Shown: in pieces, positions 43,050-51,396 of the stretch | Layout of the letters: each line of letters begins with the position of its first letter | Position numbering within the stretch: position 1 is the stretch's first letter | Source: UBA4615 sp044368415 | GTDB taxonomy: Bacteria; Pseudomonadota; Gammaproteobacteria; Burkholderiales; Burkholderiaceae_E | Direction of reading: 5' to 3' | Assembly (NCBI GenBank): GCA_044368415.1 | Contig: JBIPLJ010000011.1 | Location: 1 to 64,000 of the forward strand | DNA: 64,000 bases | Made by a program: the position numbers and the translations under genes | Notes under the pieces: generated by a model | Databases searched by the model: none | Told to the model about the DNA's origin: nothing | Seen by the model: only the letters and a program-made list of their open reading frames with translations

Positions 43050-44681
43050 TCAGGCGCCTGCTTGCGCGAGCTTCTCCAGTCGGTAGGTGAACTGCCGGCG
43101 GGTCATGCCGAGCATCTGCGCGGCCCGCGAGCGGTTGCCGCCCGCCCGGATCAGGGCGTCGCGCACCCGCTCGGCGTCGCCAGCCACGACCGGCGCGTAG
43201 GGCCGCACCAGCTCCGCGCCGACGGGCGCGGCCGCCGCCGAGGGCAGCGACGCCGCCGAGGGCACGATCCGCGACTCCGCCTCGGGCGCCGGGTCGGCCG
43301 ATACGTCGGGCTCGGCCAGCAGTTGCGCGGCGACGCTCGCAGCGTCGATCAGCGCACCGTGGGTCATCAGCACTAGACGCATCGCGACGCTCTGGAGCTG
43401 GCGCACGTTGCCAGGCCAGGGATGGGCCTGCATCAGCTTCATCGCCGGCTCGGAGAACTGCACCGGATCGCGCGACCAGGCGAGACAGGCCTCGTGTGCG
43501 TAGTGGCGCACCAGCACCGGCACGTCCTGAGGGCGGTCACGCAGCGCCGGCAGCTGCAGCGGCAGCACCGAGAGCCGGTAATAGAGGTCGAGGCGGAAGG
43601 TGCCGCGGGCGACCGCCGCCGCGAGGTTGCGGTTGGTCGCGGCCACCACGCGTACGTCGAGCGGCAGCTCGCGCCGGCTGCCGACGCGCACCACCACCCG
43701 GTCCTGCAGCACCCGCAGCAACTTGGCCTGCATCGCCAGCGGCAGCTCGCCGACCTCGTCCAGGAACAGCGTCCCGCCGTCGGCCTGCTCGAAGCGCCCC
43801 GGCTGCGCGGTCACCGCACCGGTGAAGGCACCGCGCTCGTGGCCGAAGAATTCCGACTCGAACAACGACTCCGGCACCGCGGCGCAGTTGACCTTCACGA
43901 AGGGGCGCGCCGCGCGCGGGCTCGCCTGGTGGATGGCGCGTGCAAACAGCTCCTTGCCGGTTCCCGACTCACCGAGCAGCAGCACGGTGAGCTCGCCGGT
44001 GGCCAGCCGGCGCGCCTGCGCGATCGCGCCGCGCAGCACCTGCGAGTCGCCGAGGATTCCGAAGTTGGGCAGCTGATGGCCGAGCCGCTCGCGCAGGTCG
44101 CGGTTCTCGGTCTCGAGGCGCTCGGTGCGGCGGCGCAGCTCGTCGTTGACGCGGATCACTTGCCCGAGCAGCGTGCCGACGGTCTGCAGCAGCTCGAGGT
44201 CGTCATTGATGGCGCGTCTGCGGTGACGCAGCCGGTGCGCGGCCAGTACGCCGCAAACCCGGTCCCCTTCGCGCAGCGGCACCGCGATGAACGACACCGT
44301 CTCCTTCGGCAAGCGCGCGCGCTCGACCGAGCGGCCGAGGAAGTCGGGCTCGGCGTCGATGTCCTGCACCACCCGGGCGATGCCGGTACGCAGCACGCCG
44401 CCACAGACGCCCTCACCGCGCGCGAACACGCCGCGCGCCGCCTCGTCAGCCGTCAGCCCATACCAGTGGCGGATCCGCAGCGACTCGTCGGCGGCGTCCC
44501 AGAGCAACACGCGCCCGCGGTTCAGCCCGACCCATTCGGACAGCAGGCGCAGCGTCTGACGGATCACGAAGTGGGGCTCGACGCTGCGCCCGAGCAGGCG
44601 ACCCACCTCGCGGATCAGCAGCACCTCCTGCTGATGCCAGTCGACGGGGGCGGCGTCGGGCGCCGGGACGGACTCGGTCAT
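43050..44681 (-). CDS. NifA-like sigma-54-dependent transcriptional activator
   Basis: The 543-residue enhancer-binding protein has an N-terminal GAF domain (about 30-185; RVLLWDAADESLRIRHWYGL), a linker coiled coil and the AAA+ domain. That domain has Walker A GESGTGKE near residue 245, the sigma-54 contact loop GAFTGA near 300 and Walker B GGTLFLDEVGELP. A low-complexity stretch and a Fis-type HTH (GGNRSRAAQMLGMTRRQFTYRL) close it. The GAF and HTH resemble NifA, but no nif genes are present. It lies upstream of osmC on the same strand, with the perfect sigma-54 promoter between them, so it is the obvious local activator. The GAF ligand is unknown. Confidence 0.94.
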   Translation of the reverse strand: MTESVPAPDAAPVDWHQQEVLLIREVGRLLGRSVEPHFVIRQTLRLLSEWVGLNRGRVLLWDAADESLRIRHWYGLTADEAARGVFARGEGVCGGVLRTGIARVVQDIDAEPDFLGRSVERARLPKETVSFIAVPLREGDRVCGVLAAHRLRHRRRAINDDLELLQTVGTLLGQVIRVNDELRRRTERLETENRDLRERLGHQLPNFGILGDSQVLRGAIAQARRLATGELTVLLLGESGTGKELFARAIHQASPRAARPFVKVNCAAVPESLFESEFFGHERGAFTGAVTAQPGRFEQADGGTLFLDEVGELPLAMQAKLLRVLQDRVVVRVGSRRELPLDVRVVAATNRNLAAAVARGTFRLDLYYRLSVLPLQLPALRDRPQDVPVLVRHYAHEACLAWSRDPVQFSEPAMKLMQAHPWPGNVRQLQSVAMRLVLMTHGALIDAASVAAQLLAEPDVSADPAPEAESRIVPSAASLPSAAAAPVGAELVRPYAPVVAGDAERVRDALIRAGGNRSRAAQMLGMTRRQFTYRLEKLAQAGA

Positions 44682-44843
44682 CGTGTCTCCTCGGGGGGTG
44701 ATCCTCCCCAAGCAAAGTCGATGCCGGGTGAACAAAGTGTCCACAACGCCGCGTGACGAGGCGATGCACGCCACCGTATGGTGCGCGCCGGGCGCGAGCC
44801 GCCCGCCGGCACCGGCGAGGGTTGACCCGCAGGTCGAGCGCGC

Positions 44844-45434
44844 TCAGGCCTCGCGCGCGGCCTCGAGGTACGACACCAGCTTCGCGCTCGTCTGGCGAAG
44901 CCGGTCGGAGAGCAGCTGCACCAGCTTCAGCAAGACCTTGCTGCCGAGCCGCGGCTCGTCGTGCAGCACCATCAGCATCGCGTCGCGGGAGAGGACCGCG
45001 ATCCGCGAAGGCTCGATCGTCACGCAGGACGCAAAGCGCGGCTCGCCGTCGAACATCGACATCTCGCCGAGCGCCTGGCCCGAGTGGGCAACCGCGATGC
45101 GCGACGGGAAGTTGTAGCGGTTGCGGCGTAGCACGTCGACCATGCCGCTCATCAGCAGCATCATGAAGTCGCCGGTCTCGCCCTCGGAGATGATGGTGAC
45201 GCCGGCCGATGCCTCGTAGACATACATGAAGGCGCCGAGCTTGCGGGCTTCCTCGATGTCCAGGCCCGAGAAAAGAGGGGTCTTGGCCATCAGCGCGTAG
45301 ATGTCGTCGGAGAACTCGCTCGCCCGACCGATCGGGCGCAGGCCGATGGTGCTCAAGCGCTCGTGCGGCGTCTGCCGGATCTCGGTCTCGGGGCGTGCAG
45401 GGTCCGCGGAGGACCTGAGCGTGGATGCCTCCAT
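44844..45434 (-). CDS. Cyclic-nucleotide-binding domain protein without HTH
   Basis: The 196-residue protein is a single cNMP-binding domain (LFSGLDIEEARKLGAFMYVYEA; GETGDFMMLLMSGMVDVLRR; GEMSMFDGEPRFASC, the phosphate-binding cassette region) followed by one long helix. No Crp-type winged helix is present, so it is not a classic DNA-binding regulator; it may act through a partner protein. The ATG at 45434 was chosen because GGAGG lies 5 bp before it; an ATG eight codons upstream lacks a good ribosome-binding site. Confidence 0.85.
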   Translation of the reverse strand: MEASTLRSSADPARPETEIRQTPHERLSTIGLRPIGRASEFSDDIYALMAKTPLFSGLDIEEARKLGAFMYVYEASAGVTIISEGETGDFMMLLMSGMVDVLRRNRYNFPSRIAVAHSGQALGEMSMFDGEPRFASCVTIEPSRIAVLSRDAMLMVLHDEPRLGSKVLLKLVQLLSDRLRQTSAKLVSYLEAAREA

Positions 45435-45607
45435 GGCGTCCTCCGTGTGGATTTGCATCGGTTATACCATGGCGGTCGGAGGACCGATCCGCCCTGAATG
45501 CAGCACTAAGTACCCTACGGCGGGCGATCCGACGAACGGACAGCAGCGCCCGACGGGTCCGCGGCAACCGGTGACGGAGTCGCTTGCGCGTTTGCCGCGC
45601 GAGACGT

Positions 45608-46678
45608 TCAGTTCGCCAGCGCGACCCGCCGTCCGGCGACACCCTCGGCGAGGGTGTCGAGCGCCGCTATCGTGTCCTCCCAGCCCAGGCATGCGTCGGT
45701 GATGCTCTGCCCGTAGACGAGCGGGCGCCCGACCTGCAGGTCCTGGCGGCCGGCGACCAGGTGGCTCTCGAGCATGACGCCGAATACCCGTGACTCGCCG
45801 TCGGCGAGCTGCTCGGCGAGGTCGCGCGCGACCACGAGCTGGTTCTCGTGCTTCTTCTGGCTGTTGCCATGGCTCGCGTCGACCATCAGCCGGCAGGCGA
45901 GTGCAGCGGAGCCGGCCTCGCGGCAGGCCGTGTCGATGCTGGCACGGTCGTAGTTCGGCGCCTTGCCGCCGCGTAGGATCAGGTGGCAGTCCTCGTTGCC
46001 ATTGGTCGATACGATCGCCGAATGTCCGCCCTTGGTGACTGACAGGAAATGGTGCGGCTGCGAGGCGGCCTTGATCGCATCGAGCGCGATCCGCACGTTG
46101 CCGTCGGTGCCGTTCTTGAAGCCGACCGGACAGGACAGCCCCGACGCCAGCTCGCGATGCACCTGCGACTCGGTGGTGCGCGCGCCGATCGCGCCCCAGG
46201 AGATCAGGTCGGCAACGTACTGCGGCGTGATCATGTCGAGGAACTCGGTACCGGCGGGCAGGTTGAGCTCGTTGATCTCGACGAGCAGCTCGCGAGCCAA
46301 GCGCAGGCCGCGGTTGATGTCGAAGCTGTTGTCCAGGCCGGGGTCGTTGATCAGGCCCTTCCAGCCGACGGTGGTACGCGGCTTCTCGAAGTACACGCGC
46401 ATCACGACTTCGAGCCGGTCCTTCAGGCGCTCGCGCTCGCCGGCCAGACGGCGGGCGTACTCGATCGCGGCCTTCGTGTCGTGGATCGAGCAGGGGCCGA
46501 CGACCACCAGCAGGCGGTCGTCCATGCCGTGCAGGATCCGGTGGATCGACTGCCGGGTCTCGTAGACGAGCTCGGCCGGACGCTCGCGCAGCGGGAACTC
46601 GCGGATCAGGTGCGAGGGCGGCGAGAGCTCCTTCATCGCGCGGATTCGGACGTCGTCGGTGGCGTGCTGGGCGTTCAT
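45608..46678 (-). CDS. aroG: 3-deoxy-7-phosphoheptulonate synthase (DAHP synthase)
   Basis: The 356-residue class I-alpha DAHP synthase joins phosphoenolpyruvate and erythrose 4-phosphate, the first step to aromatic amino acids. Visible motifs are VVGPCSIHDTKAAIEYARRL (metal Cys), YFEKPRTTVGWKGLINDP, GARTTESQVHRE, GFKNGTDGN and the metal-binding VDASHGNSQKKHE. The length matches E. coli AroF/G/H (350-356). The ATG at 46678 gives the family's usual start. A leader peptide and attenuator precede it, which makes it likely that charged Phe/Tyr tRNA controls it. Confidence 0.96.
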   Translation of the reverse strand: MNAQHATDDVRIRAMKELSPPSHLIREFPLRERPAELVYETRQSIHRILHGMDDRLLVVVGPCSIHDTKAAIEYARRLAGERERLKDRLEVVMRVYFEKPRTTVGWKGLINDPGLDNSFDINRGLRLARELLVEINELNLPAGTEFLDMITPQYVADLISWGAIGARTTESQVHRELASGLSCPVGFKNGTDGNVRIALDAIKAASQPHHFLSVTKGGHSAIVSTNGNEDCHLILRGGKAPNYDRASIDTACREAGSAALACRLMVDASHGNSQKKHENQLVVARDLAEQLADGESRVFGVMLESHLVAGRQDLQVGRPLVYGQSITDACLGWEDTIAALDTLAEGVAGRRVALAN

Positions 46679-46736
46679 CGGTGGATCCTCGTTCCCGTTC
46701 CCTGTGTTGTTCGGTGCCGGCCCCAGAAACAAAAAA

Positions 46737-46762
46737 ACCGCCAGACCTCTCGGGCTGGCGGT
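46737..46762 (-). terminator. Transcription attenuator upstream of aroG
   Basis: On the minus strand ACCGCCAG (46762-46755), a 10-nt loop and CTGGCGGT (46744-46737) form a perfect 8-bp stem followed by seven T's. It lies after the leader peptide stop and before the aroG start. The 5' arm can alternatively pair with CTGGCGG inside the leader-peptide coding sequence (minus strand, around 46819-46813), forming an antiterminator. Confidence 0.88.
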
Positions 46763-46784
46763 TCTGTTCGGGTGCTGTGTGCTG

Positions 46785-46868
46785 CTAGGCTTGCGCGCGT
46801 TCCCGACTCAGTCCGCCAGCGGGCGGAAAGCCGAAAGAAAAGAAGGCGTAGAGCCAGACTCGCTGCAT
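46785..46868 (-). CDS. aroG leader peptide (aromatic-residue rich)
   Basis: A 27-codon ORF begins MQRVWLYAFFSFGFPPAGG. Within residues 5-14 it has Trp, Tyr and four Phe codons, in the style of PheL/TrpL attenuation leaders. TCCGCC (46827-46822), right after the last Phe codon, can pair with GGCGGA (46817-46812), forming the 1:2 pause hairpin. A ribosome stalled on the Phe codons would cover TCCGCC and free CTGGCGG to pair with the terminator's 5' arm. No Shine-Dalgarno sequence is seen, and the likely promoter is so close that the mRNA may be almost leaderless. Confidence 0.82.
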   Translation of the reverse strand: MQRVWLYAFFSFGFPPAGGLSRERAQA

Positions 46869-46877
46869 GGTGCGCGC

Positions 46878-46906
46878 ACTCTAGCCGGATCGGCCGGGCG
46901 CCGCAA
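46878..46906 (-). promoter_or_regulatory. Sigma-70-type promoter of aroG leader
   Basis: On the minus strand TTGCGG (46906-46901) and TAGAGT (46883-46878) are separated by 17 bp. The start of transcription would fall about 3 bases before, or at, the leader peptide ATG at 46868. Confidence 0.5.
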
Positions 46907-46941
46907 GTCGCGGATCGATGGCATCCGGCCGGGCGTGCACG

Positions 46942-47676
46942 TTAATGCTGCAGGATCTTCGACAGGAAGTCCTGCGCCCGCGGCGAGCGAGCCTGCACAT
47001 CGCCAAAGAACGCATCCGTCGGGCAGTCCTCGACGATCCGCCCTTGGTCCATGAACACGACCCGGTGACTCACCTTGCGGGCGAAGCCCATCTCGTGCGT
47101 CACGCACATCATCGTCATGCCGTCGCGTGCGAGCCGGACCATGACGTCGAGCACCTCGCCCACCATCTCGGGATCGAGCGCCGATGTCGGCTCGTCGAAC
47201 AGCATCACGATCGGGTCCATGCTGAGCGCGCGAGCGATCGCCACGCGCTGTTGCTGGCCACCCGACAACTGACCCGGAAACTTGTCCCGATGTGCGGACA
47301 GGCCAACGCGATCGAGCATCTTCAGCCCGCGTTGCCGCGCATCATCCTTGCTGCGCCCGAGGACCTTGATCTGCGCGATCGAGAGGTTCTCGACGACGGA
47401 CAGGTGCGGGAACAGCTCGAAGTGCTGGAACACCATCCCGACCCGACTGCGCAACTTCGGCAGGTTCGTCTTCGGATCACCGATGCTCGTGCCGTCGACG
47501 ATGACGTCTCCCTGCTGAAACGGCTCCAGCGCATTGACGGTCTTGATCAGCGTCGACTTGCCCGACCCCGAGGGTCCGCAGACCACGACCACCTCGCCCT
47601 GGTCGACACGCGTCGTGCACTCCGACAGCACCTGAAAGCTGCCGTACCATTTGCTGACGTTCCGGATCTCGATCAA
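46942..47676 (-). CDS. gltL: Glutamate/aspartate ABC transporter ATP-binding protein
   Basis: The 244-residue polar-amino-acid ATPase has Walker A GPSGSGKST near residue 34, FQHFELFPHLSV, signature LSGGQQQRVAI, Walker B VMLFDEPTSALDPE and CVTHEMGFARKV. The GltL/GlnQ type is clear. It is the last gene of the operon, 10 bp after gltK. Genes for the matching binding protein, racemase and aspartase upstream argue for acidic amino acids as substrates. Confidence 0.93.
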   Translation of the reverse strand: MIEIRNVSKWYGSFQVLSECTTRVDQGEVVVVCGPSGSGKSTLIKTVNALEPFQQGDVIVDGTSIGDPKTNLPKLRSRVGMVFQHFELFPHLSVVENLSIAQIKVLGRSKDDARQRGLKMLDRVGLSAHRDKFPGQLSGGQQQRVAIARALSMDPIVMLFDEPTSALDPEMVGEVLDVMVRLARDGMTMMCVTHEMGFARKVSHRVVFMDQGRIVEDCPTDAFFGDVQARSPRAQDFLSKILQH

Positions 47677-47686
47677 GCGTGTCTCC

Positions 47687-48352
47687 TCAGCGGATGATGG
47701 CGACTTTCGACTGCAGGCGCCTGACCAGCAGCGACAGCGAGAAACAAATGACGAAATAGACGACCGCGGCGACCAAGTAGGTCTCGATCGGGCGGTTGGC
47801 GTTTTTGCCAGCCACCTCGAATCCCTTCAGCAGGTCGTAGGCGCCGATCGCATAGACCAGCGAGGTGTCCTGGAACAGGATGATGGTCTGGGTCAGCAGA
47901 ACCGGAATCATGTTTCGGAAGGCCTGCGGGAGTACGACGATCTGCATTGTCTGGCGATAGGTCATGCCCATCGCGTAGCCGGCCGAGGCCTGGCCTTTTG
48001 GCACGCTCTGGATGCCGGCACGCATGATCTCTGAGTAATAGGCAGCCTCGAACAGGGTGAAGGTCACCACCGCCGACAGTTCGGCCCCGAGAGGCCGTCC
48101 GAGCAACAACGGGATCAGCAGAAAGAACCACAGGATCACCATCACCAGCGGGATGCTGCGCATCGTGTTCACGTAGGCAGCCGCGGGAATCGCGAGCCAC
48201 GGACGACCAGAGAGCCGCATCAGCGCAAGCAGTGTGCCGAGCACGATGCCACCGATCATCGCGATCAGGGTCAACTGCACCGAGAACATCAGGCCCTTCA
48301 GGACGAAGTTCGAGACGACCGCAGGGTCCAGGAAAGAGAAGTCGAGATTCAT
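47687..48352 (-). CDS. gltK: Glutamate/aspartate ABC transporter permease
   Basis: The 221-residue HisM/GltK-type permease has an N-terminal hydrophobic segment (LKGLMFSVQLTLIAMIGGIV), NTMRSIPLVMVILWFF and the EAA loop (GIQSVPKGQASAGYAMGMTYRQTM). It pairs with GltJ encoded 9 bp upstream. Confidence 0.92.
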   Translation of the reverse strand: MNLDFSFLDPAVVSNFVLKGLMFSVQLTLIAMIGGIVLGTLLALMRLSGRPWLAIPAAAYVNTMRSIPLVMVILWFFLLIPLLLGRPLGAELSAVVTFTLFEAAYYSEIMRAGIQSVPKGQASAGYAMGMTYRQTMQIVVLPQAFRNMIPVLLTQTIILFQDTSLVYAIGAYDLLKGFEVAGKNANRPIETYLVAAVVYFVICFSLSLLVRRLQSKVAIIR

Positions 48353-48361
48353 CGTGACCCC

Positions 48362-49069
48362 TCAGCGCGGCGCGGACATGCCGGGAATCCGGAGTCGCCG
48401 CTCGACGAAGGCGGCTATCCGGTTCACCGCGAATGCGGATACGAAGTACAGCGCGGTGACCGCGAGGTAGATCTCGATCCCGCGAGAGGTCTCTTCCTGC
48501 GCCTGCATCGCGAACATCGTCAGCTCCGGAATGCTGACCGCAAATGCGATCGACGAGTTCTTGATGATGTTCATCGCCTCGCTGGTCAATGGCGGCAGCA
48601 CGATCCGGAAGGCCATCGGCAACAGCACGTAGCGGTAGCATTGAGCCTGAGACAGCCCCAGGGCGAGCCCGGCATTGCGCTGCCCACGAGGCAGGCTTTC
48701 GATGCCGGCGCGGACCTGCTCGGAGATTCGGGCGCTGGTGAAGAACGCGAGCGCGAGCACAACCAGCGCAAATCCTGACGCATGCTTCAACGGCGACACG
48801 ACCACCGGCACCACGTGGTACCAGACGAACACCTGAACCAGGAGCGGAACGTTTCGGAACAGCTCGGTCCAGACCTCGCCGCACAGCCTCAGGGTGCGCG
48901 ACGGCGTGGTCCGCGCAACACCGACGAACACACCGACGACCATGGCGAGCACCAGTGCGCAGCCTGCCACCGAGAGCGTCCAGCCCCACGCCGACAGCAG
49001 CCAGTCGCCATAGGTCTCCTTGCCGGTATACGTACGGAGGAACACCCCCCAGTCCCAGGTCTGATTCAC
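48362..49069 (-). CDS. gltJ: Glutamate/aspartate ABC transporter permease
   Basis: The 235-residue permease starts at a GTG (49069) preceded by GGGAGGCGG, a strong ribosome-binding site. It begins VNQTWDWGVFLRTYTG, as GltJ proteins do. It has ELFRNVPLLVQVFVWYHVVP and an EAA loop (GIESLPRGQRNAGLALGLSQAQ). It lies 43 bp after aspA. Confidence 0.92.
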   Translation of the reverse strand: MNQTWDWGVFLRTYTGKETYGDWLLSAWGWTLSVAGCALVLAMVVGVFVGVARTTPSRTLRLCGEVWTELFRNVPLLVQVFVWYHVVPVVVSPLKHASGFALVVLALAFFTSARISEQVRAGIESLPRGQRNAGLALGLSQAQCYRYVLLPMAFRIVLPPLTSEAMNIIKNSSIAFAVSIPELTMFAMQAQEETSRGIEIYLAVTALYFVSAFAVNRIAAFVERRLRIPGMSAPR

Positions 49070-49112
49070 CCCGCCTCCCGAAGTCTTGTTGGTCTCGTCG
49101 CAGGTGGGCGCA

Positions 49113-50525
49113 TCAGGGTTCGATGCGTGCCTCGTGGGGGCGGGTGAGCGTCTCCGGAACGAGCATCGCGCGGACCTCGGTCGCAGCGATGATTCCGAGT
49201 GCCTCGGCGGCATCGGCGATGGTCGAGCCGGTCTCCAAAGCATGCTTGGCGATCCGGGCAGCGTTCTCGTAGCCGATCAGCGGGTTCAAGGCCGTCGCCA
49301 CCGTCACCGATTCCTGCACCCGACGCTCGAGGACGGGGTGGTTCGCGCTGATCCCCTGGACACAGTGGGATGAGAGGGTCGCGCAGGCCCGCGTCAGGTG
49401 CTCGATGCTCTTGTAGAGCGACCAGCCGATGATCGGCTCGAAGGCATTGAGCTGCAGTTGGCCGGCCTCGCTCGCCATGGTGATGGTGATGTCGTTGCCG
49501 ATCACCTCGAAGGCAACCTGGTTGACGACCTCAGGGATGACGGGGTTCACCTTGCCGGGCATGATTGACGAACCCGCCTGCCGCGGGGGCAGCAGGATGT
49601 CGCCGAACCCAGCCTGCGGGCCTGACGACAGCAGCCGCAGGTCGTTGCAGACCTTGCTGAGCTTGCACGCTACCCGCTTGAGCACCCCCGACAGCTGGAC
49701 GAACGCGCCGGTGTCCTGGGTCGCCTCCACCAGGTTGGGAGACCCGACCAGCTGGATGCCGGTCAGCTCGGCGAGCCGACGCACGACGGCATCCGCATAA
49801 CCCGCAGGGGCGTTGATTCCAGTGCCGATTGCGGTTGCACCGAGATTCACCTCGGCGATCAGCCAGCGGGCTTCCTTCAGCCTGGCTTCGTCCTCGCCGA
49901 TCATGACGGCGAACGCCAAGAACTCCTGCCCGAGCGTCATCGGGACCGCATCCTGCAACTGGGTGCGGCCGATCTTGAGGACCCTCGCGAACTCGGCAGC
50001 TTTCGCCTCGAAAGCGGCCCGAAGGGTGGCCATCGCAGCCAACAGCCCGCCGAGTCCTTCGTATGCAGCGATCCGCAACGCCGTCGGATACACGTCATTG
50101 GTGCTCTGCGACGCGTTGACGTGGTCGTTCGGATGAAGCACGTCGTAGCAGCCGCGAGGCCGGCCGAGGTGCTCGAGCCCTCGGTTGGCGATCACCTCGT
50201 TTGCGTTCATGTTGGTACTGGTGCCGGCGCCCCCCTGGATGACGTCGACGACGAACTGATCGTGCAGGCGCCCTTCGATGATGTCCCGGCACGCAGCGCA
50301 GATGGCATCCGCACGCTTCGCATCGAGAACGCCCAAGTCGCGGTTGGTCATGGCGCAGGACAGCTTGACCCAGGCGAGTGCGGTCACCAGACCGGACCAG
50401 GCGCCGATCGGGTGGCCGCTGATCGGGAAGTTCTGAAGGGCTCGCGCCGTATGGATGCCCCAATACGCGGACGACGGGATCTCGAGCGAGCCCAGGAAGT
50501 CGTGTTCGGTTCGGATGGATGTCAT
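49113..50525 (-). CDS. aspA: Aspartate ammonia-lyase
   Basis: The 470-residue fumarase/aspartase superfamily protein (L-aspartate to fumarate and ammonia) has the N-terminal TEHDFLGSLEIPSSAYWGIHT, GGAGTSTNMNANEVIANR, HPNDHVNASQSTNDVYPT and the signature GSSIMPGKVNPVIPE with the catalytic Ser loop. It is AspA rather than fumarase C by the N-terminal sequence and by its neighbours. The gene is between the racemase and transporter permease genes. Confidence 0.93.
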   Translation of the reverse strand: MTSIRTEHDFLGSLEIPSSAYWGIHTARALQNFPISGHPIGAWSGLVTALAWVKLSCAMTNRDLGVLDAKRADAICAACRDIIEGRLHDQFVVDVIQGGAGTSTNMNANEVIANRGLEHLGRPRGCYDVLHPNDHVNASQSTNDVYPTALRIAAYEGLGGLLAAMATLRAAFEAKAAEFARVLKIGRTQLQDAVPMTLGQEFLAFAVMIGEDEARLKEARWLIAEVNLGATAIGTGINAPAGYADAVVRRLAELTGIQLVGSPNLVEATQDTGAFVQLSGVLKRVACKLSKVCNDLRLLSSGPQAGFGDILLPPRQAGSSIMPGKVNPVIPEVVNQVAFEVIGNDITITMASEAGQLQLNAFEPIIGWSLYKSIEHLTRACATLSSHCVQGISANHPVLERRVQESVTVATALNPLIGYENAARIAKHALETGSTIADAAEALGIIAATEVRAMLVPETLTRPHEARIEP

Positions 50526-50611
50526 GAAAAAAGGCTCCGAGGAAGCGCAAACGGGGCGCGGGGTGCAGGGGGCCGGGTCGCCCGAACGGCGGGTTCGACT
50601 CGGTCGGAGAC

Positions 50612-51394
50612 TCAGGCGGGTACGGCTGGGGCGCGCGATCGCGACCACTGGCCGGCGCGCCGTGCCAGCACCGCGGTCGCGTCGACGACCGGAACTTCGA
50701 CGTCGCCTGCGCCGAGCACGAGCGGAATCTCGGTGCAGCCGAGGACGATGCCCTGCGCGCCGCGCGCGACCAGCGCACGGGCGGCTTCGCACAGCAACGC
50801 TCTGCCGCGCGGCAGATCGCCCGCCTTCACCGCCTCGACCCCAGGCATCACCCGCCCGAGCATCTCGCCTGCCGTCGGCAGCACCCATTGCAGGTCGCCG
50901 AACCTCCCGGACTGCGCGGCGCGGTTCAGATACAGACCCGAGGCCAGCGTTGCATCGGTCGACAGCAGCCCGACTCGAGACGGCGAGCCGATCGTCGCGA
51001 CGACCTCGTCGAGCGCGACATCCACGATATGCAGCATCGGCACCCCGAGCGCCGCCTGCAGGTCGTCAAACCACAGGTGGGCGGTGTTGCACGGCATCAC
51101 CAGCAGCTCGGCGCCCGCCGACAGCAGGCGCCGCCCGCTTTCGACCATCGCGGGCAGCGGCGATTCGCCTTCACCCCGGTACGCGGCGGTCCGGGAGGGC
51201 ACCTGCGGAATCGAGCTGACGACGACCGGGACATGATCCTGATCGATCTTCGCCGGCGTCGCGTCGACCAGTTTCCTCAGGAAATCGACGGTGGCAAGCG
51301 GCCCCATGCCACCGAGGACCCCGACGACGCCACGCCCAGGCACTTCGACATACGAGTCAGTGCCCGGCATGACGGCTCGAAGCGGAGCGGACAT
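50612..51394 (-). CDS. Aspartate/glutamate racemase
   Basis: The 260-residue racemase starts with GVVGVLGGMGPLATVDFLRKL near residue 22 and keeps both catalytic cysteines (VMPCNTAHLW near residue 100; VLGCTEIPLV near 215). It should interconvert D- and L-aspartate (or glutamate), feeding D-aspartate to aspartase. It lies 2 bp after the binding-protein gene and 86 bp before aspA. This contrasts with the one-Cys relative at 33366-34106. Confidence 0.92.
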   Translation of the reverse strand: MSAPLRAVMPGTDSYVEVPGRGVVGVLGGMGPLATVDFLRKLVDATPAKIDQDHVPVVVSSIPQVPSRTAAYRGEGESPLPAMVESGRRLLSAGAELLVMPCNTAHLWFDDLQAALGVPMLHIVDVALDEVVATIGSPSRVGLLSTDATLASGLYLNRAAQSGRFGDLQWVLPTAGEMLGRVMPGVEAVKAGDLPRGRALLCEAARALVARGAQGIVLGCTEIPLVLGAGDVEVPVVDATAVLARRAGQWSRSRAPAVPA

Positions 51395-51396
51395 CG

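Noticed and set aside
43050..44681. Reading the activator as NifA of a nitrogen-fixation locus
   Set aside because: No nif genes or TGT-N10-ACA NifA sites are present; the similarity is limited to general domain layout.
45459..45607. Hairpin-like GC stretches between aroG and the cNMP-binding gene
   Set aside because: Only imperfect stems and no T run; not strong enough to call a terminator.
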